A stretch of DNA of 64,000 nt from Aequorivita aquimaris (GTDB lineage: Bacteria > Bacteroidota > Bacteroidia > Flavobacteriales > Flavobacteriaceae): NCBI RefSeq assembly GCF_001573155.1, contig NZ_JRWG01000004.1, forward strand, positions 62,001 to 126,000, written 5' to 3'. Positions within the stretch are counted from its first letter, which is position 1. Each line of letters starts with the position of its first letter. Positions 51,857 to 61,088 of this stretch are shown in pieces. The translations under genes were made by a program, and so were the position numbers. The notes under the pieces are model-generated. The model ran no database searches. It saw only the letters and a program-made list of their open reading frames with translations, and had not been told where the DNA came from.

Positions 51857-52597
51857 ATGAAGTACTTACAAGATATTGGCTCCTATTTTTTAATGCTCAA
51901 AAGGGTGTTTGGCAGTTTTACCAAAACATCGGTTTTGCGGCATCTTATCTTTAAGGAAATAAACGATTTAATAATTAGCTCTTTGGGGATTGTTGCTTTT
52001 ATTTCCTTTTTCGTGGGCGGTGTAGTTGCAATACAAACCGCGTTGAATATGGATAATCCCTTGATTCCAAAAAGCCTGATAGGTTTTGCAACGCGCCAAT
52101 CAGTAGTTTTGGAATTTGCACCTACCTTCATTTCAATAATTATGGCCGGAAAAGTGGGTTCGTTTATCACCTCAAGTATTGGCTCGATGAGGGTTACAGA
52201 GCAGATTGACGCTTTAGAGGTTATGGGTATCAATTCACTTAATTATTTGGTGTTTCCAAAAATCGTTGCCTTAATGTTCTATCCTTTTGTTATTGTATTT
52301 TCAATGTTTCTCGGGATAATGGGCGGATGGGTAGCCGGGGTCTATGGAGGGTTCGCCAGTTCTTCAGATTTTATCGCGGGGCTACAGGAGGATTTTATAC
52401 CCTATCACTTATTTTATGCTTTTTTCAAAACCTTTGTCTTTTCATTCATACTGGCAACAGTGCCCTCGTGGCAAGGGTATTATATGAAAGGTGGTGCGCT
52501 GGAAGTGGGCAAGGCAAGTACCAACTCCTTTGTGTGGACCAGTGTATTGATAATTGCCGCAAACTATATTATAACCCAACTCCTTTTAAGCGCATGA
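51857..52597 (+). CDS. MlaE-family ABC transporter permease
   Basis: 246 residues with five or six membrane helices. MlaE/YrbE signatures are ISFFVGGVVAIQTALN, RQSVVLEFAPTFISIIMAGKVG and TEQIDALEVMGINSLNYLVFPKIVA. Such permeases move phospholipids between the inner and outer membrane. The ATPase gene starts within its last four bases (ATGA at 52594-52597), so the two form a coupled operon. No MCE-domain (MlaD) gene lies in the window; it may be encoded elsewhere. Confidence 0.9.
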   Translation: MKYLQDIGSYFLMLKRVFGSFTKTSVLRHLIFKEINDLIISSLGIVAFISFFVGGVVAIQTALNMDNPLIPKSLIGFATRQSVVLEFAPTFISIIMAGKVGSFITSSIGSMRVTEQIDALEVMGINSLNYLVFPKIVALMFYPFVIVFSMFLGIMGGWVAGVYGGFASSSDFIAGLQEDFIPYHLFYAFFKTFVFSFILATVPSWQGYYMKGGALEVGKASTNSFVWTSVLIIAANYIITQLLLSA

Positions 52598-53358
52598 TAA
52601 AAGTAGAAGACGTACATAAGAGTTTTGGTGACGAAGAAATCCTTAAAGGAATAACCACAGAGTTTGACAAGGGAAAAACAAACCTCATCATAGGACAGAG
52701 CGGTAGCGGAAAAACCGTTTTGCTTAAATGCCTTTTGGGTCTCTTTAGACCTGAACAGGGGAGAATATATTACGAAGACAAGGCCATCCAAAATATGGAC
52801 GACGAAGAACAACGCAAGCTTCGCGAAGAAATTGGGATGCTTTTTCAGGGTGGGGCGCTATTTGACTCCATGAATATTGAAGAAAATGTAATGTTTCCGC
52901 TGCGGATGTTTACCAAGCAAAAGAAAGCCGATATGCTTGAAAGGGTAAATGAAGTATTGAAACGCGTGAATCTTGAAAACGTAAACAAGAAATTCCCTGC
53001 TGAAATCTCTGGAGGGATGCAAAAGAGGGTTTCCATTGCACGGGCTATTGTAAACAAACCAAAGTTTTTATTCTGCGATGAGCCAAACTCTGGGCTTGAC
53101 CCAAAGACGGCAACATTAATTGACACCTTAATCCAGGAAATCACCCACGAATACGATATAACCACCGTGGTTGTAACCCACGATATGAACTCTGTTATGG
53201 AAATAGGTGAAAAAGTGGTATTGCTGAAACACGGAAAACTTGTTTGGCAGGGCACCAATCAAGAAATCTTTAAAACCGATAATGAAGATGTAACCAATTT
53301 TGTGTATTCATCAGATCTTTTCAAAAAAATCCGGGACGTTCAATTAAAAGAAGGCTAG
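52594..53358 (+). CDS. MlaF-family ABC transporter ATP-binding protein
   Basis: 254 residues from ATG 52594. The frame is open back to 52327, but that extension lies inside the permease gene and has no homology. Walker A is GQSGSGKT (34-41), the signature SGGMQKRVSIARAI and Walker B FLFCDEPNSGLDP, as in MlaF/YrbF. It energises the MlaE permease immediately upstream for lipid transport. It ends 4 bp before the convergent DUF389 gene. Confidence 0.93.
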   Translation: MIKVEDVHKSFGDEEILKGITTEFDKGKTNLIIGQSGSGKTVLLKCLLGLFRPEQGRIYYEDKAIQNMDDEEQRKLREEIGMLFQGGALFDSMNIEENVMFPLRMFTKQKKADMLERVNEVLKRVNLENVNKKFPAEISGGMQKRVSIARAIVNKPKFLFCDEPNSGLDPKTATLIDTLIQEITHEYDITTVVVTHDMNSVMEIGEKVVLLKHGKLVWQGTNQEIFKTDNEDVTNFVYSSDLFKKIRDVQLKEG

Positions 53359-53361
53359 TGC

Positions 53362-54798
53362 CTACGGATATTCAGAAACCTGAATAGTATCCAATTTCAT
53401 TTTAAATTTAAGCCAAGCTTCAATTTTTTTCAAGTCTGCTTTTCTAGCACTAGAAGATACATTGTTTTTCCAGCGTATGTTAACTACCGGAAGCGTATCG
53501 GTTTTTTTGAAATCTGTAGTTATTTTGTTTGAATAACTAAAGGTTTCAATATTTTCATAATTGATTTTTATTTCCTCGCTAAGCTCCTCAAAAGGTACAT
53601 TTTGAATTTTCAAAAGCGCAACCTCATTTTCTAAAAATCGAATCTTTTCATCTTTATCCTGAATTATCTGTTCGTTTTTCACATATAGATCTTCAAGAAT
53701 TCCTGCTTTAATTTCACCTGAAAGCTTTGCGGCCATTTCGCCACTTTGGTCGGCCCCTTGATAAATGCGCAAACGGCTACCTTCTAAATTTTCTGTCTCC
53801 TCAAGTTGCGTTAACCAGTCATTTATCTTGTTCTGCGGAACGGGACGTCCTATTAAGTAAACGTCAATGTTTTTCGACTTATAATCCTGTGTGAATTTAA
53901 CAACCTCAGCTCCCTCATAATTAATAACATTCTTTACAAACTCCTTTGTTTTATTTTCAAAAACCTGCTGGTCCAATAATTTAATAAACAGCCAAACACT
54001 TGGAACCATTACCGCAATTGCAATCAAGGAAGCGATCTGCGCAGTTCGTTTTCTACGTTTGCTGTTTGCGTAGCGAACCAGCGGAAACTGTAATATTTTG
54101 GAAACGATAAAGGTGGCCAGCGCGATAAACACCGCATTTATTGAGAAAAGATAAAGTGCACCTCCGGCATACGAAGCATTGCCAATGGCCAAGCCATAAC
54201 CCACGGTGCACAATGGCGGCATAAGCGCGGTGGCAATGGCCACACCAAAAATCACACTCGCTATTGTTCCACTTTTGGTTTTAGCGACTATCAAGCCCAA
54301 ACCGCCAAATATGGCGATCAATACGTCTAATATGGTCGGGTATGTCCTGGCAATAAGTTCCGGTGTTTCTTCCGTAAGCGGAGAAAGCTTAAAATAAAGA
54401 AAAGCAGTAAGTACACTCAAAAAAACCATTACCCCAAGATTTATGAGGGAGCGCTTTAGCGTATCCACATCATTAATGGCCACGGAAAGACCGATCCCCA
54501 CAATAGGGCCCATTAATGGCGAAATAAGCATCGCACCAATAACCACAGCGGTGCTACTCACGTTCAACCCAATGGAGGCGACGAATATGGAAAATATAAG
54601 AATCCAGGCAGTGTGTCCCTTAAAGGAAATATCTTTTTTAACGGCCTCAATCGTTGCATCGCGATCTGAGTCTGAACGAATATCAAAAAGCTCAGTCAGG
54701 AATTTTTTTATACTCTGCCATGTATTGAGTTTTACATTCTCAAACTCGTCATCGTTGGGTGTAATTTTTATATCGTTATTATTTTCAGTTGTACTCAT
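53362..54798 (-). CDS. DUF389 / TIGR00341 membrane protein
   Basis: 478 residues. Six or more helices in the N-terminal 250 residues carry the DUF389 hallmarks GLNVSSTAVVIGAMLISPLMGPI and ATALMPPLCTVGYGLAIG. A soluble C-terminal part of about 220 residues includes a coiled region (EQIIQDKDEKIRFLENEVALL). Function is unknown; the family is often called a hydrophobic-domain protein. It starts at 54798, directly after the stop of the mannose-1-phosphate guanylyltransferase gene (TAAATG), so the two are coupled. Confidence 0.88.
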   Translation of the reverse strand: MSTTENNNDIKITPNDDEFENVKLNTWQSIKKFLTELFDIRSDSDRDATIEAVKKDISFKGHTAWILIFSIFVASIGLNVSSTAVVIGAMLISPLMGPIVGIGLSVAINDVDTLKRSLINLGVMVFLSVLTAFLYFKLSPLTEETPELIARTYPTILDVLIAIFGGLGLIVAKTKSGTIASVIFGVAIATALMPPLCTVGYGLAIGNASYAGGALYLFSINAVFIALATFIVSKILQFPLVRYANSKRRKRTAQIASLIAIAVMVPSVWLFIKLLDQQVFENKTKEFVKNVINYEGAEVVKFTQDYKSKNIDVYLIGRPVPQNKINDWLTQLEETENLEGSRLRIYQGADQSGEMAAKLSGEIKAGILEDLYVKNEQIIQDKDEKIRFLENEVALLKIQNVPFEELSEEIKINYENIETFSYSNKITTDFKKTDTLPVVNIRWKNNVSSSARKADLKKIEAWLKFKMKLDTIQVSEYP

Positions 54799-55878
54799 TT
54801 ACACATATTTTTTACCAAATTTATGCGACACCTCGTTCAAAAGTTCCTTAATCTGCTGTTCCTTCTTCTTCGGAAACAGTAACAGAACATCTTCTTTATC
54901 TACCACAATATACTCTTCAATTCCGTCTAAAACAACAAGTTTCTTTGTATCGGTAAATATCATATTACTTGCCGAATTCTTCAATAAAGTTTCAGCATTT
55001 ACAACTGCGTTTTGGTTTTCGTCCTTTTCCAGTTTATCGTAAAGCGCGCCCCAAGTTCCCAGATCGTTCCAATCAAAGGTTGCTCTTTTTACAAAAACAT
55101 TGCCTGCTTTTTCAAGAATCCCGTAATCAATCGAGATGTTCTCTGCTTCGGAATAATTTTTTTCAATGAAATTTTTCTCTTCGGAAGTATTCAAAACATC
55201 CGTTCCCTTTGAGAAAAGGGCATTCATTTCTGCCAAATTTTTTTCAAAAGAAGCAACGATACTATGTGCGCTCCAAATGAAGATGCCTGCATTCCAAAGA
55301 AAATTTCCATCGGCTAAAAATTGTTTCGCCGTTTCATAATTAGGTTTTTCCCGGAATTGTTTCACTTTTTTAATTTCCGAAATATCGTTTTTATCGCTTT
55401 CAATATAGCCGTAACCTGTATTTGGAAACGTTGGCTCAATACCCAAAGTGAGCAAAATATTTTCCCGTTGGGCTGCATCAAAACAGGCCTGAACGTCATT
55501 TGCAAAGGCGTTTTCATCTTCAATCCAATGATCGCTGGGAGCTACGAGCATCAACGCATTCGGATTTTTCTTTTTTATTTTTAAAGCAGATAGTAATATG
55601 CACGGTGCGGTGTTGCGCATGGCTGGCTCCAACACCACTTGTTCTTCTGAAATTTTCGGCAATTGTTTCAGCGTAATTTCCAGATACATTTCATTTGTAA
55701 GAATATAGATATTTTCCGAAGGGATAATTTTATTTAGCCTTGAAAACGTTTTTTGCAGCAAAGTCTCTCCCGTTCCCAACATATCGTGAAACTGTTTGGG
55801 GAATTCTTGGGTGCTCACGGGCCAAAATCGGGAACCAATTCCGCCTGCCATAATCACTGCGTAATAATCTTTGTTCAT
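54799..55878 (-). CDS. manC: Mannose-1-phosphate guanylyltransferase
   Basis: 359 residues, the short form without the phosphomannose isomerase domain. It makes GDP-mannose from mannose-1-phosphate and GTP. Seen: VIMAGGIGSRFWPVS and FPKQFHDMLG at the nucleotide site, LVAPSDHWI, FREKPNYETAKQFL, LWNAGIFIW, and FDWNDLGTWGALYDKL. The product could feed the local glycosyltransferases. The SprT gene begins 6 bp upstream and DUF389 follows without a gap. Confidence 0.92.
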   Translation of the reverse strand: MNKDYYAVIMAGGIGSRFWPVSTQEFPKQFHDMLGTGETLLQKTFSRLNKIIPSENIYILTNEMYLEITLKQLPKISEEQVVLEPAMRNTAPCILLSALKIKKKNPNALMLVAPSDHWIEDENAFANDVQACFDAAQRENILLTLGIEPTFPNTGYGYIESDKNDISEIKKVKQFREKPNYETAKQFLADGNFLWNAGIFIWSAHSIVASFEKNLAEMNALFSKGTDVLNTSEEKNFIEKNYSEAENISIDYGILEKAGNVFVKRATFDWNDLGTWGALYDKLEKDENQNAVVNAETLLKNSASNMIFTDTKKLVVLDGIEEYIVVDKEDVLLLFPKKKEQQIKELLNEVSHKFGKKYV

Positions 55879-55883
55879 TTAAA

Positions 55884-56480
55884 CTATTTTAAAAATTCCA
55901 CTTCCGCATTTGGATTGAAAAGATACATTCTTCCCGTGGCAACTTCCAAACATTCAAAACGTTTTACGCGCTGCTTACCGCGCTTGAAAATTTTACCATT
56001 GTACAATCTAAAATGTCCTCCAAAGGGAATTTCAAAGATATAGTTTTTATCGTTCTCTGGGTCGAACTGCTTTAATGCCAAAGCCAAAGTTGCATCGGTA
56101 TCGCTCGAGGCTTTTGGGTTTTTGAAATGGCGGGCCAATAAAGGCAACAATTGATTTGGAAAAACCTCAGGCCGCAAAAAAGGCAACATCAAAAGCTGAA
56201 AGGTACGTTTCCACTCCAGCCCATGGGGTTTTATAAGCCTCCCGTATTTTGTGAACGCCTCCAAATGCGCTATTTCGTGCACGAGCGTGATTAAAAACCG
56301 ATACTTATTCAACGACGCATTTACGGTTATTTTGTGCTGGCCATTGGGCATTTTTCGGTAATCGCCGTGGCGGGTAACGCGCTCGTTTACGATTTTGAGA
56401 TGGACATTGTGGGTTTTTATCAGTTCAAAAACAGAAGCTACGGAAGCTTGGGGAATATATTTTTCGAGGATTTCTGTCAT
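55884..56480 (-). CDS. SprT-like zinc metalloprotein
   Basis: 198 residues. The zinc motif HEIAHLEAFTKYG has His68 and His72 with Glu69, followed by HGLEWKRTFQLLML. The C-terminal zinc ribbon Cys residues of SprT are absent, leaving one Cys (FECLEVA). It may be a protease-like or regulatory form. It is the first gene of a minus-strand set with manC and DUF389. A -7 element (TATTTTTG on the minus strand) lies at 56516-56523. Confidence 0.85.
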   Translation of the reverse strand: MTEILEKYIPQASVASVFELIKTHNVHLKIVNERVTRHGDYRKMPNGQHKITVNASLNKYRFLITLVHEIAHLEAFTKYGRLIKPHGLEWKRTFQLLMLPFLRPEVFPNQLLPLLARHFKNPKASSDTDATLALALKQFDPENDKNYIFEIPFGGHFRLYNGKIFKRGKQRVKRFECLEVATGRMYLFNPNAEVEFLK

Positions 56481-56515
56481 ATGCGGGAAAGAGTTGCCAA
56501 CTTTTCTATCAACGT

Positions 56516-56523
56516 CAAAAATA
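56516..56523 (-). promoter_or_regulatory. Putative -7 element of the SprT-manC-DUF389 operon
   Basis: The minus strand reads TATTTTTG, exact TAnnTTTG match, 36 bp before the SprT ATG. The TTG further upstream is not at ideal spacing. Confidence 0.45.
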
Positions 56524-56635
56524 ACCAGTCTTGTACAATATCGCGAGCGTTTCAGTGATAAAATTGTGGCTATTAATTGATTTTTTCAAAATATTTATGC
56601 TTCCATATATTTTGGTTTCAGGATATTAGAAATCG

Positions 56636-56716
56636 TTATTTAAAATTGCTCTAAATAAACTTTGAAATTCAAAACTTCCGATTTAGATTTGCATCCAATT
56701 TAAAACCAATCTAAAT
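56636..56716 (+). promoter_or_regulatory. Promoter and operator region of the TonB receptor operon
   Basis: The promoter fits the consensus well: TTTG at 56661-56664, 19 bp, TAGATTTG at 56684-56691. Immediately upstream is TTATTTA-N9-TAAATAA (56636-56658), a palindrome with perfect 7-bp arms. Overlapping the -7 is ATTTAGATT (56681-56689), matched by AATCTAAAT at 56708-56716. This layout looks like an iron-responsive repressor site (Fur or DtxR-like), which suits the gene it precedes; the regulator is not identified. Confidence 0.6.
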
Positions 56717-56730
56717 AAAAATAATACAAA

Positions 56731-59112
56731 ATGAAATTCATCACCACCCTATTTTTACTCTTGGGCACACAGTTTATATTTTCACAAGAAATAACAGAAA
56801 TCAACGGCACAGTAACAGATGTTGACAATAATCCAATTCCCTTTGCAAGCGTTTATCTTCCCGAACTGAAAAAAGGAAATGCAGCCGATGCCGACGGAAA
56901 GTTTACCATCAAGAACATACCTTACGGACTTTGGCAACTTTCGGCGAGCGCCGTGGGCTACAAAGCTTCTACCATTACCATAAATCCTAACGAGCCTGTT
57001 TTGAATGGAGTACGTTTTCAACTCGCCCACGACAACGAACTCGACCAAGTGGAAGTTTTCGGTAACCGAAACGACCACCCCGACAAAATTGAATCCATTA
57101 CCCGATTGCCGCTAAAACCTTATGAACAGATCCAGAGTATCTCAGTGCTTTCAGAAAAATTGATTGAGGATCAAGGAGCGCTGACCATTTCCGAAGCCAC
57201 CAAAAACGTACCGGGCGTTTACACTTTCGCAACCTATGGCAATAAACGGGAAAGTATGTCGTCCCGTGGATTTAGGGGGATTCCAATACTGAAAAACGGA
57301 GTACGGATCCATTCCGACTTTCGCGGTGTTGGTATATTGACCGATATGCAGGGTGTGGATAACATCCAAGTCCTAAAAGGAACCGCCTCCATTACCCAAG
57401 GTGTAGCAACCGATTTGGGAAGTCCCGGCGGAATCATAAATATCGTTACCAAAACTCCAAAATATACTACCGGAGGAAGCGTGAGTTTGCGCGGAGGAAG
57501 TTTTGGGCAAATACGTCCTACATTCGATGTTTATGGGCCACTTAACAAAGAAAAAACCATCGCCTTCCGTTTAAATGGTGCTTTGGAAAGAGCCGATAGT
57601 TTTAGGGATTTGGTGGAAAAGGAAAGTTTTTACTTCAATCCTTCTTTTGAATGGAAAATAAATGAAAAGACAACCGTAACTTTAGAATTGGATCATTATT
57701 ACGACAGCCGCACTCCAGATTTGGGAACGGTAAACTTGGCTGAAAATGATATGAATGGAATTTATGATCTTCCACATTCACAGTTTTTAGGTTTTGAAAA
57801 CGATCGTTCCATCACCGAAAATACTACCTATGCCATCAGAATGGATCGTGAATTAAGCGAGAAACTTACTTTAAAAGGAGCTTTCTATAGTTCGTCACTA
57901 AGCTTGGATGATAAAGGTGCCGGTTTGGGAAAAACTATTGAGGAAAATGAAATGCCTATTTACAATATTCGCCAACGCAGCTACTCCACCTCTACCCGCG
58001 ATGACAACAACAGTGTGCTCCAATTTGACTTGATTGGGGATGATGTTTACACAGGTTCTATAAAACACACTTTCCAAGTTGGGTTTGACTACCGTGCCTC
58101 GAAATTTGGAACCACCAGCCGATCTGCCGGCGTGGTTGACACTATAAATGTTTTTCAAAACATAGAACACAGATTGCCCAATGTTACCCTGGGAGAAGCA
58201 AATGTGAACGGCGGAAAAACAAATTCATTAGGTTTTGTTGCCCAGGATGTGATTTCTTGGAACAGTTGGCTTAAAACATTTTTGGGTGCTCGTTACAGTG
58301 CAACCGAAACGCTTTCAGAAGTTGAAAACACGAGGAGTGATGCTTTCAATCCGTTGGGAGGAATTATTGTTTCGCCCATAAAAAATGTAAACGTTTTTGT
58401 TTCCTATACCAACAGTTCCTATCCACGAACAGCATCTCGTTTGGGCCAAAATGGGGAGGAATTGGGCAATGAGCGGTACGACCAGTTGGAAGCCGGCTTC
58501 AAAACAACTTGGCTAAACGATCGGTTCCGCTTTAACCTTACCCTTTATAAAATCAACAACAAAAACATAAACCTTCCTGTTTATGACGAAACTTGGACAA
58601 ACATTCTATACTACGCAAAAGGCGGAAACGATCAACGCCAAGGTATTGAAGTAGAACTTACCGGACGGCCACTTGAAAATCTGGAGCTGATTGGCGGGTA
58701 CGCATATATTGATGCGCAATACAAGGAACACACTTCCTACGTGTATGGTTCTGCACCGCTAAATACTCCAAAACATACCTTTAATGCCTATGCCAATTAT
58801 TCTTTCAGAAATAGAATTTTGGAAGGGCTTTCGGTTGGCGCTGGTGCGTATTTTACCGGAGAACGCCCTATCAACGATTGGTCGTCGGGACCTGTTACCC
58901 ACCAAGGAATTGTGCCAAACCAAAAACCCTTTGATGTGGAAGCCTACACCTTGGTAAATTTTCAGGCGGAATACAAATTCAATAAAAACTGGAGTCTTCA
59001 ATTTTTATTGAATAATGTATTTGATAAGATAGGTTACAACGCCTATAGAACCAGTTATATCAATCAAACCGATCCACGAAACTTTGCAGGAGTCCTGCGC
59101 TATAATTTTTAG
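56731..59112 (+). CDS. TonB-dependent siderophore-type outer-membrane receptor
   Basis: 793 residues. Signal peptide to about residue 18 (FIFSQ), a carboxypeptidase-regulatory-like domain (GTVTDVDNNPIPFASVYLPEL) at about 22-105, then the plug (SEATKNVPGVYTFATYGN, SRGFRGIPILKNGV, SPGGIINIVTKTPK) and the 22-strand barrel ending in FAGVLRYNF. The plug sequence is of the ferric-siderophore (FhuE/FpvA) type. It takes up a ferric chelate using TonB energy. The PepSY gene downstream and an iron-type operator upstream support iron uptake. Confidence 0.93.
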   Translation: MKFITTLFLLLGTQFIFSQEITEINGTVTDVDNNPIPFASVYLPELKKGNAADADGKFTIKNIPYGLWQLSASAVGYKASTITINPNEPVLNGVRFQLAHDNELDQVEVFGNRNDHPDKIESITRLPLKPYEQIQSISVLSEKLIEDQGALTISEATKNVPGVYTFATYGNKRESMSSRGFRGIPILKNGVRIHSDFRGVGILTDMQGVDNIQVLKGTASITQGVATDLGSPGGIINIVTKTPKYTTGGSVSLRGGSFGQIRPTFDVYGPLNKEKTIAFRLNGALERADSFRDLVEKESFYFNPSFEWKINEKTTVTLELDHYYDSRTPDLGTVNLAENDMNGIYDLPHSQFLGFENDRSITENTTYAIRMDRELSEKLTLKGAFYSSSLSLDDKGAGLGKTIEENEMPIYNIRQRSYSTSTRDDNNSVLQFDLIGDDVYTGSIKHTFQVGFDYRASKFGTTSRSAGVVDTINVFQNIEHRLPNVTLGEANVNGGKTNSLGFVAQDVISWNSWLKTFLGARYSATETLSEVENTRSDAFNPLGGIIVSPIKNVNVFVSYTNSSYPRTASRLGQNGEELGNERYDQLEAGFKTTWLNDRFRFNLTLYKINNKNINLPVYDETWTNILYYAKGGNDQRQGIEVELTGRPLENLELIGGYAYIDAQYKEHTSYVYGSAPLNTPKHTFNAYANYSFRNRILEGLSVGAGAYFTGERPINDWSSGPVTHQGIVPNQKPFDVEAYTLVNFQAEYKFNKNWSLQFLLNNVFDKIGYNAYRTSYINQTDPRNFAGVLRYNF

Positions 59113-59184
59113 TTGTTTGAGTGTTAGTTTATAAAGGCATGACTTAGGTTGTGTCTTTTATATTGTTTTAAAAATTTCCTTTTT

Positions 59185-60342
59185 ATGAAATCAAAAAAAT
59201 ATACTGTCCGAAAGTTTATAAACGACGTCCATCTCTGGTTGGGAATTGGCAGCGGCATCATTCTGCTGATTATTTGTTTAACAGGAACGGTGCTAACTTT
59301 TGAAGAAGAAATAAAAAGTTTGTTTTCTGAAGAAATGATCGTTTCTCCAAAAGAAACTGTTTTTCCAATAGAAACGCTAACAACAAACCTTGCCGCTGAA
59401 GGTGAAGTGACCCGCGTAAGCATAAGCCCAGAAAGAACAAAACCCTACGAGTTTTCGGTAAAAACAAAGAAAGAGGACAGGCGCGGAACGACCTTTTTTG
59501 TAGATCAATACAATGGAACTTATACGAAATTGGAGCCAAATGTGCTTGATGGATTTTTTATGACCATGTTCAAACTGCACCGTTGGCTTCTTTTGGATAT
59601 GTCTATAGGAAGACCGATTGTTGGTATTGCCACTATTATTTTTTTGATACTTTCCATCACAGGCATTGTGCTTTGGTTTCCGAAGAAAAAACTAAAAAAA
59701 TTGAAATGGAAACATCTAAAACCCGGCTTCAAAATAGCTTGGCGCGCAAAATGGAAACGCGTAAACTACGATTTGCACGTAACCTTGGGATTTTACACGG
59801 CTATTTTCTTAATAATAATGTCGCTCACTGGCTTATTTTGGTCTTTTGAATGGTATAAAGATGCGGGAAGCGCAGTTTTGGGAACGGAAGTTTTTGGAGG
59901 TCGCGGAGGTGGACCAAAAATTGATTCCAAAGCAAATCCCTCTTCAAAAACTGTAGATTTTGCCGAAGTCATAAAAATCACGGAAAGCGAATTGCCTTTT
60001 GAAGGAACTACAATTTTTCAAATTCCCGCTGATGAAAAAGATATTTTTAACATCCGCAAATACCACGATGAAGATTTTCTGGAAACTGCCGTTGATGAAC
60101 TGAAAATTGATCGCGATGGCACTATTATTTCAAAGGAAATTTTTTCAGAAAAACCGTTGAATGTTCAAATCGCAAGCTCTATAAAAGCGATTCATATGGG
60201 AACTATCTTTGGGTGGTTTTCAAAGACTATTTACTTTATTTCCTGCTTGATAGCAACAAGTCTCCCAGTTACAGGAATCATTATTTGGCTGAACAAACTG
60301 AAGAAAAAACCTAAAAAGAAACAGAAACCACTCAAGGTGTAG
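59185..60342 (+). CDS. PepSY-associated TM protein (ferric reductase-like)
   Basis: 385 residues from the ATG at 59185; an earlier ATG at 59149 gives no better fit. Four membrane helices: LGIGSGIILLIICLTGTVLTF near 28-48, IVGIATIIFLILSITGIVLWF near 150, YTAIFLIIMSLTGLFWSF near 205, and FISCLIATSLPVTGIIIWL near 350. PepSY domains lie in the loops. Homologues next to siderophore receptors are thought to reduce ferric chelates in the periplasm. It forms an operon with the receptor gene and overlaps the convergent SDR gene by 11 bp. Confidence 0.88.
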   Translation: MKSKKYTVRKFINDVHLWLGIGSGIILLIICLTGTVLTFEEEIKSLFSEEMIVSPKETVFPIETLTTNLAAEGEVTRVSISPERTKPYEFSVKTKKEDRRGTTFFVDQYNGTYTKLEPNVLDGFFMTMFKLHRWLLLDMSIGRPIVGIATIIFLILSITGIVLWFPKKKLKKLKWKHLKPGFKIAWRAKWKRVNYDLHVTLGFYTAIFLIIMSLTGLFWSFEWYKDAGSAVLGTEVFGGRGGGPKIDSKANPSSKTVDFAEVIKITESELPFEGTTIFQIPADEKDIFNIRKYHDEDFLETAVDELKIDRDGTIISKEIFSEKPLNVQIASSIKAIHMGTIFGWFSKTIYFISCLIATSLPVTGIIIWLNKLKKKPKKKQKPLKV

Positions 60343-61012
60343 TACTCGAAACCTGCAATATTTTTCCGTTATAAAATTTATTTCCAGTAAGGGAAAAATC
60401 CATTATATATTGCGCCATTTCAGTTGCGGAAAGTGGCGCTTTAAAACCTGGGAAAGCCTCTTCCAGCATTTCGGTTTGAACGGAGCCCAAAGCAAGAACG
60501 TTGAAAGACGGACCCGTTTCTTTGTATTCCTCGGCAAGCAATTCGGTTAATGTAATGATTGCGCCTTTACTGCTGCTGTATGCACTCAGCCCAGGAAATT
60601 TCACACTTCCCTGCACGCCGCCCATACTGCTGATACTTACCACATGGCCTTCTTTTTTCATAAAAGGAAGCGTCGTTTTTATCAAGGAAGCAACGCCAAA
60701 AACGTTCACGTCGTAACATCTTTTAAATTCTTCGGAAGTGATTTCGGCAAACGGTTTGTTCACCAAAAACCCGGCGTTGTTTATCAAAACATCAACAGAT
60801 TTCATCCCTGTTTGAAGATATGCGGAAAGCTTTACGATTTCAGATTCATTGGCAATGTCAAATTCCAAAGCCGTAACATTCTTCAGCTTTAAATCTGAAA
60901 TAGGTTTTGAATTCCGCGAAAGCGCCAACACATTGTGTCCAGCATCCGAAAATAATTTTACCATCTCAAAACCGATTCCTCGGGAAGTGCCTGTGATTAT
61001 TATGTTTTTCAT
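60332..61012 (-). CDS. Short-chain dehydrogenase/reductase
   Basis: 226 residues. NAD(P)-binding motif TGTSRGIG (7-14), NNAG in VLINNAGFLV, and the catalytic Ser/Tyr/Lys set in SISSMGG and YSSSKGA. A ketone/alcohol interconversion is expected; substrate unknown. It overlaps the end of the PepSY gene by 11 bp on the opposite strand. A palindrome lies between it and pdhC, which is on the same strand upstream. Confidence 0.9.
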   Translation of the reverse strand: MKNIIITGTSRGIGFEMVKLFSDAGHNVLALSRNSKPISDLKLKNVTALEFDIANESEIVKLSAYLQTGMKSVDVLINNAGFLVNKPFAEITSEEFKRCYDVNVFGVASLIKTTLPFMKKEGHVVSISSMGGVQGSVKFPGLSAYSSSKGAIITLTELLAEEYKETGPSFNVLALGSVQTEMLEEAFPGFKAPLSATEMAQYIMDFSLTGNKFYNGKILQVSSTTP

Positions 61013-61027
61013 TTTTTAAATATACAC

Positions 61028-61068
61028 AAATCCCGATAGTTTCTTTAATGAGAATGCTATCGGGATTT
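61028..61068 (-). terminator. Palindromic hairpin after pdhC (CCCGATAG family)
   Basis: AAATCCCGATAG (61028-61039) is exactly complementary to CTATCGGGATTT (61057-61068), with a 17-nt loop. It lies 20 bp after the pdhC stop and may end that transcript. Shorter palindromes of the same kind occur at about 1660 and 37497. Confidence 0.6.
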
Positions 61069-61088
61069 AATTAAATTCTTAAATTTTC

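Noticed and set aside
52327-52593. A possible 89-codon N-terminal extension of the MlaF-type ATPase
   Set aside because: It overlaps the permease gene in another frame and the ABC domain starts at the ATG at 52594.
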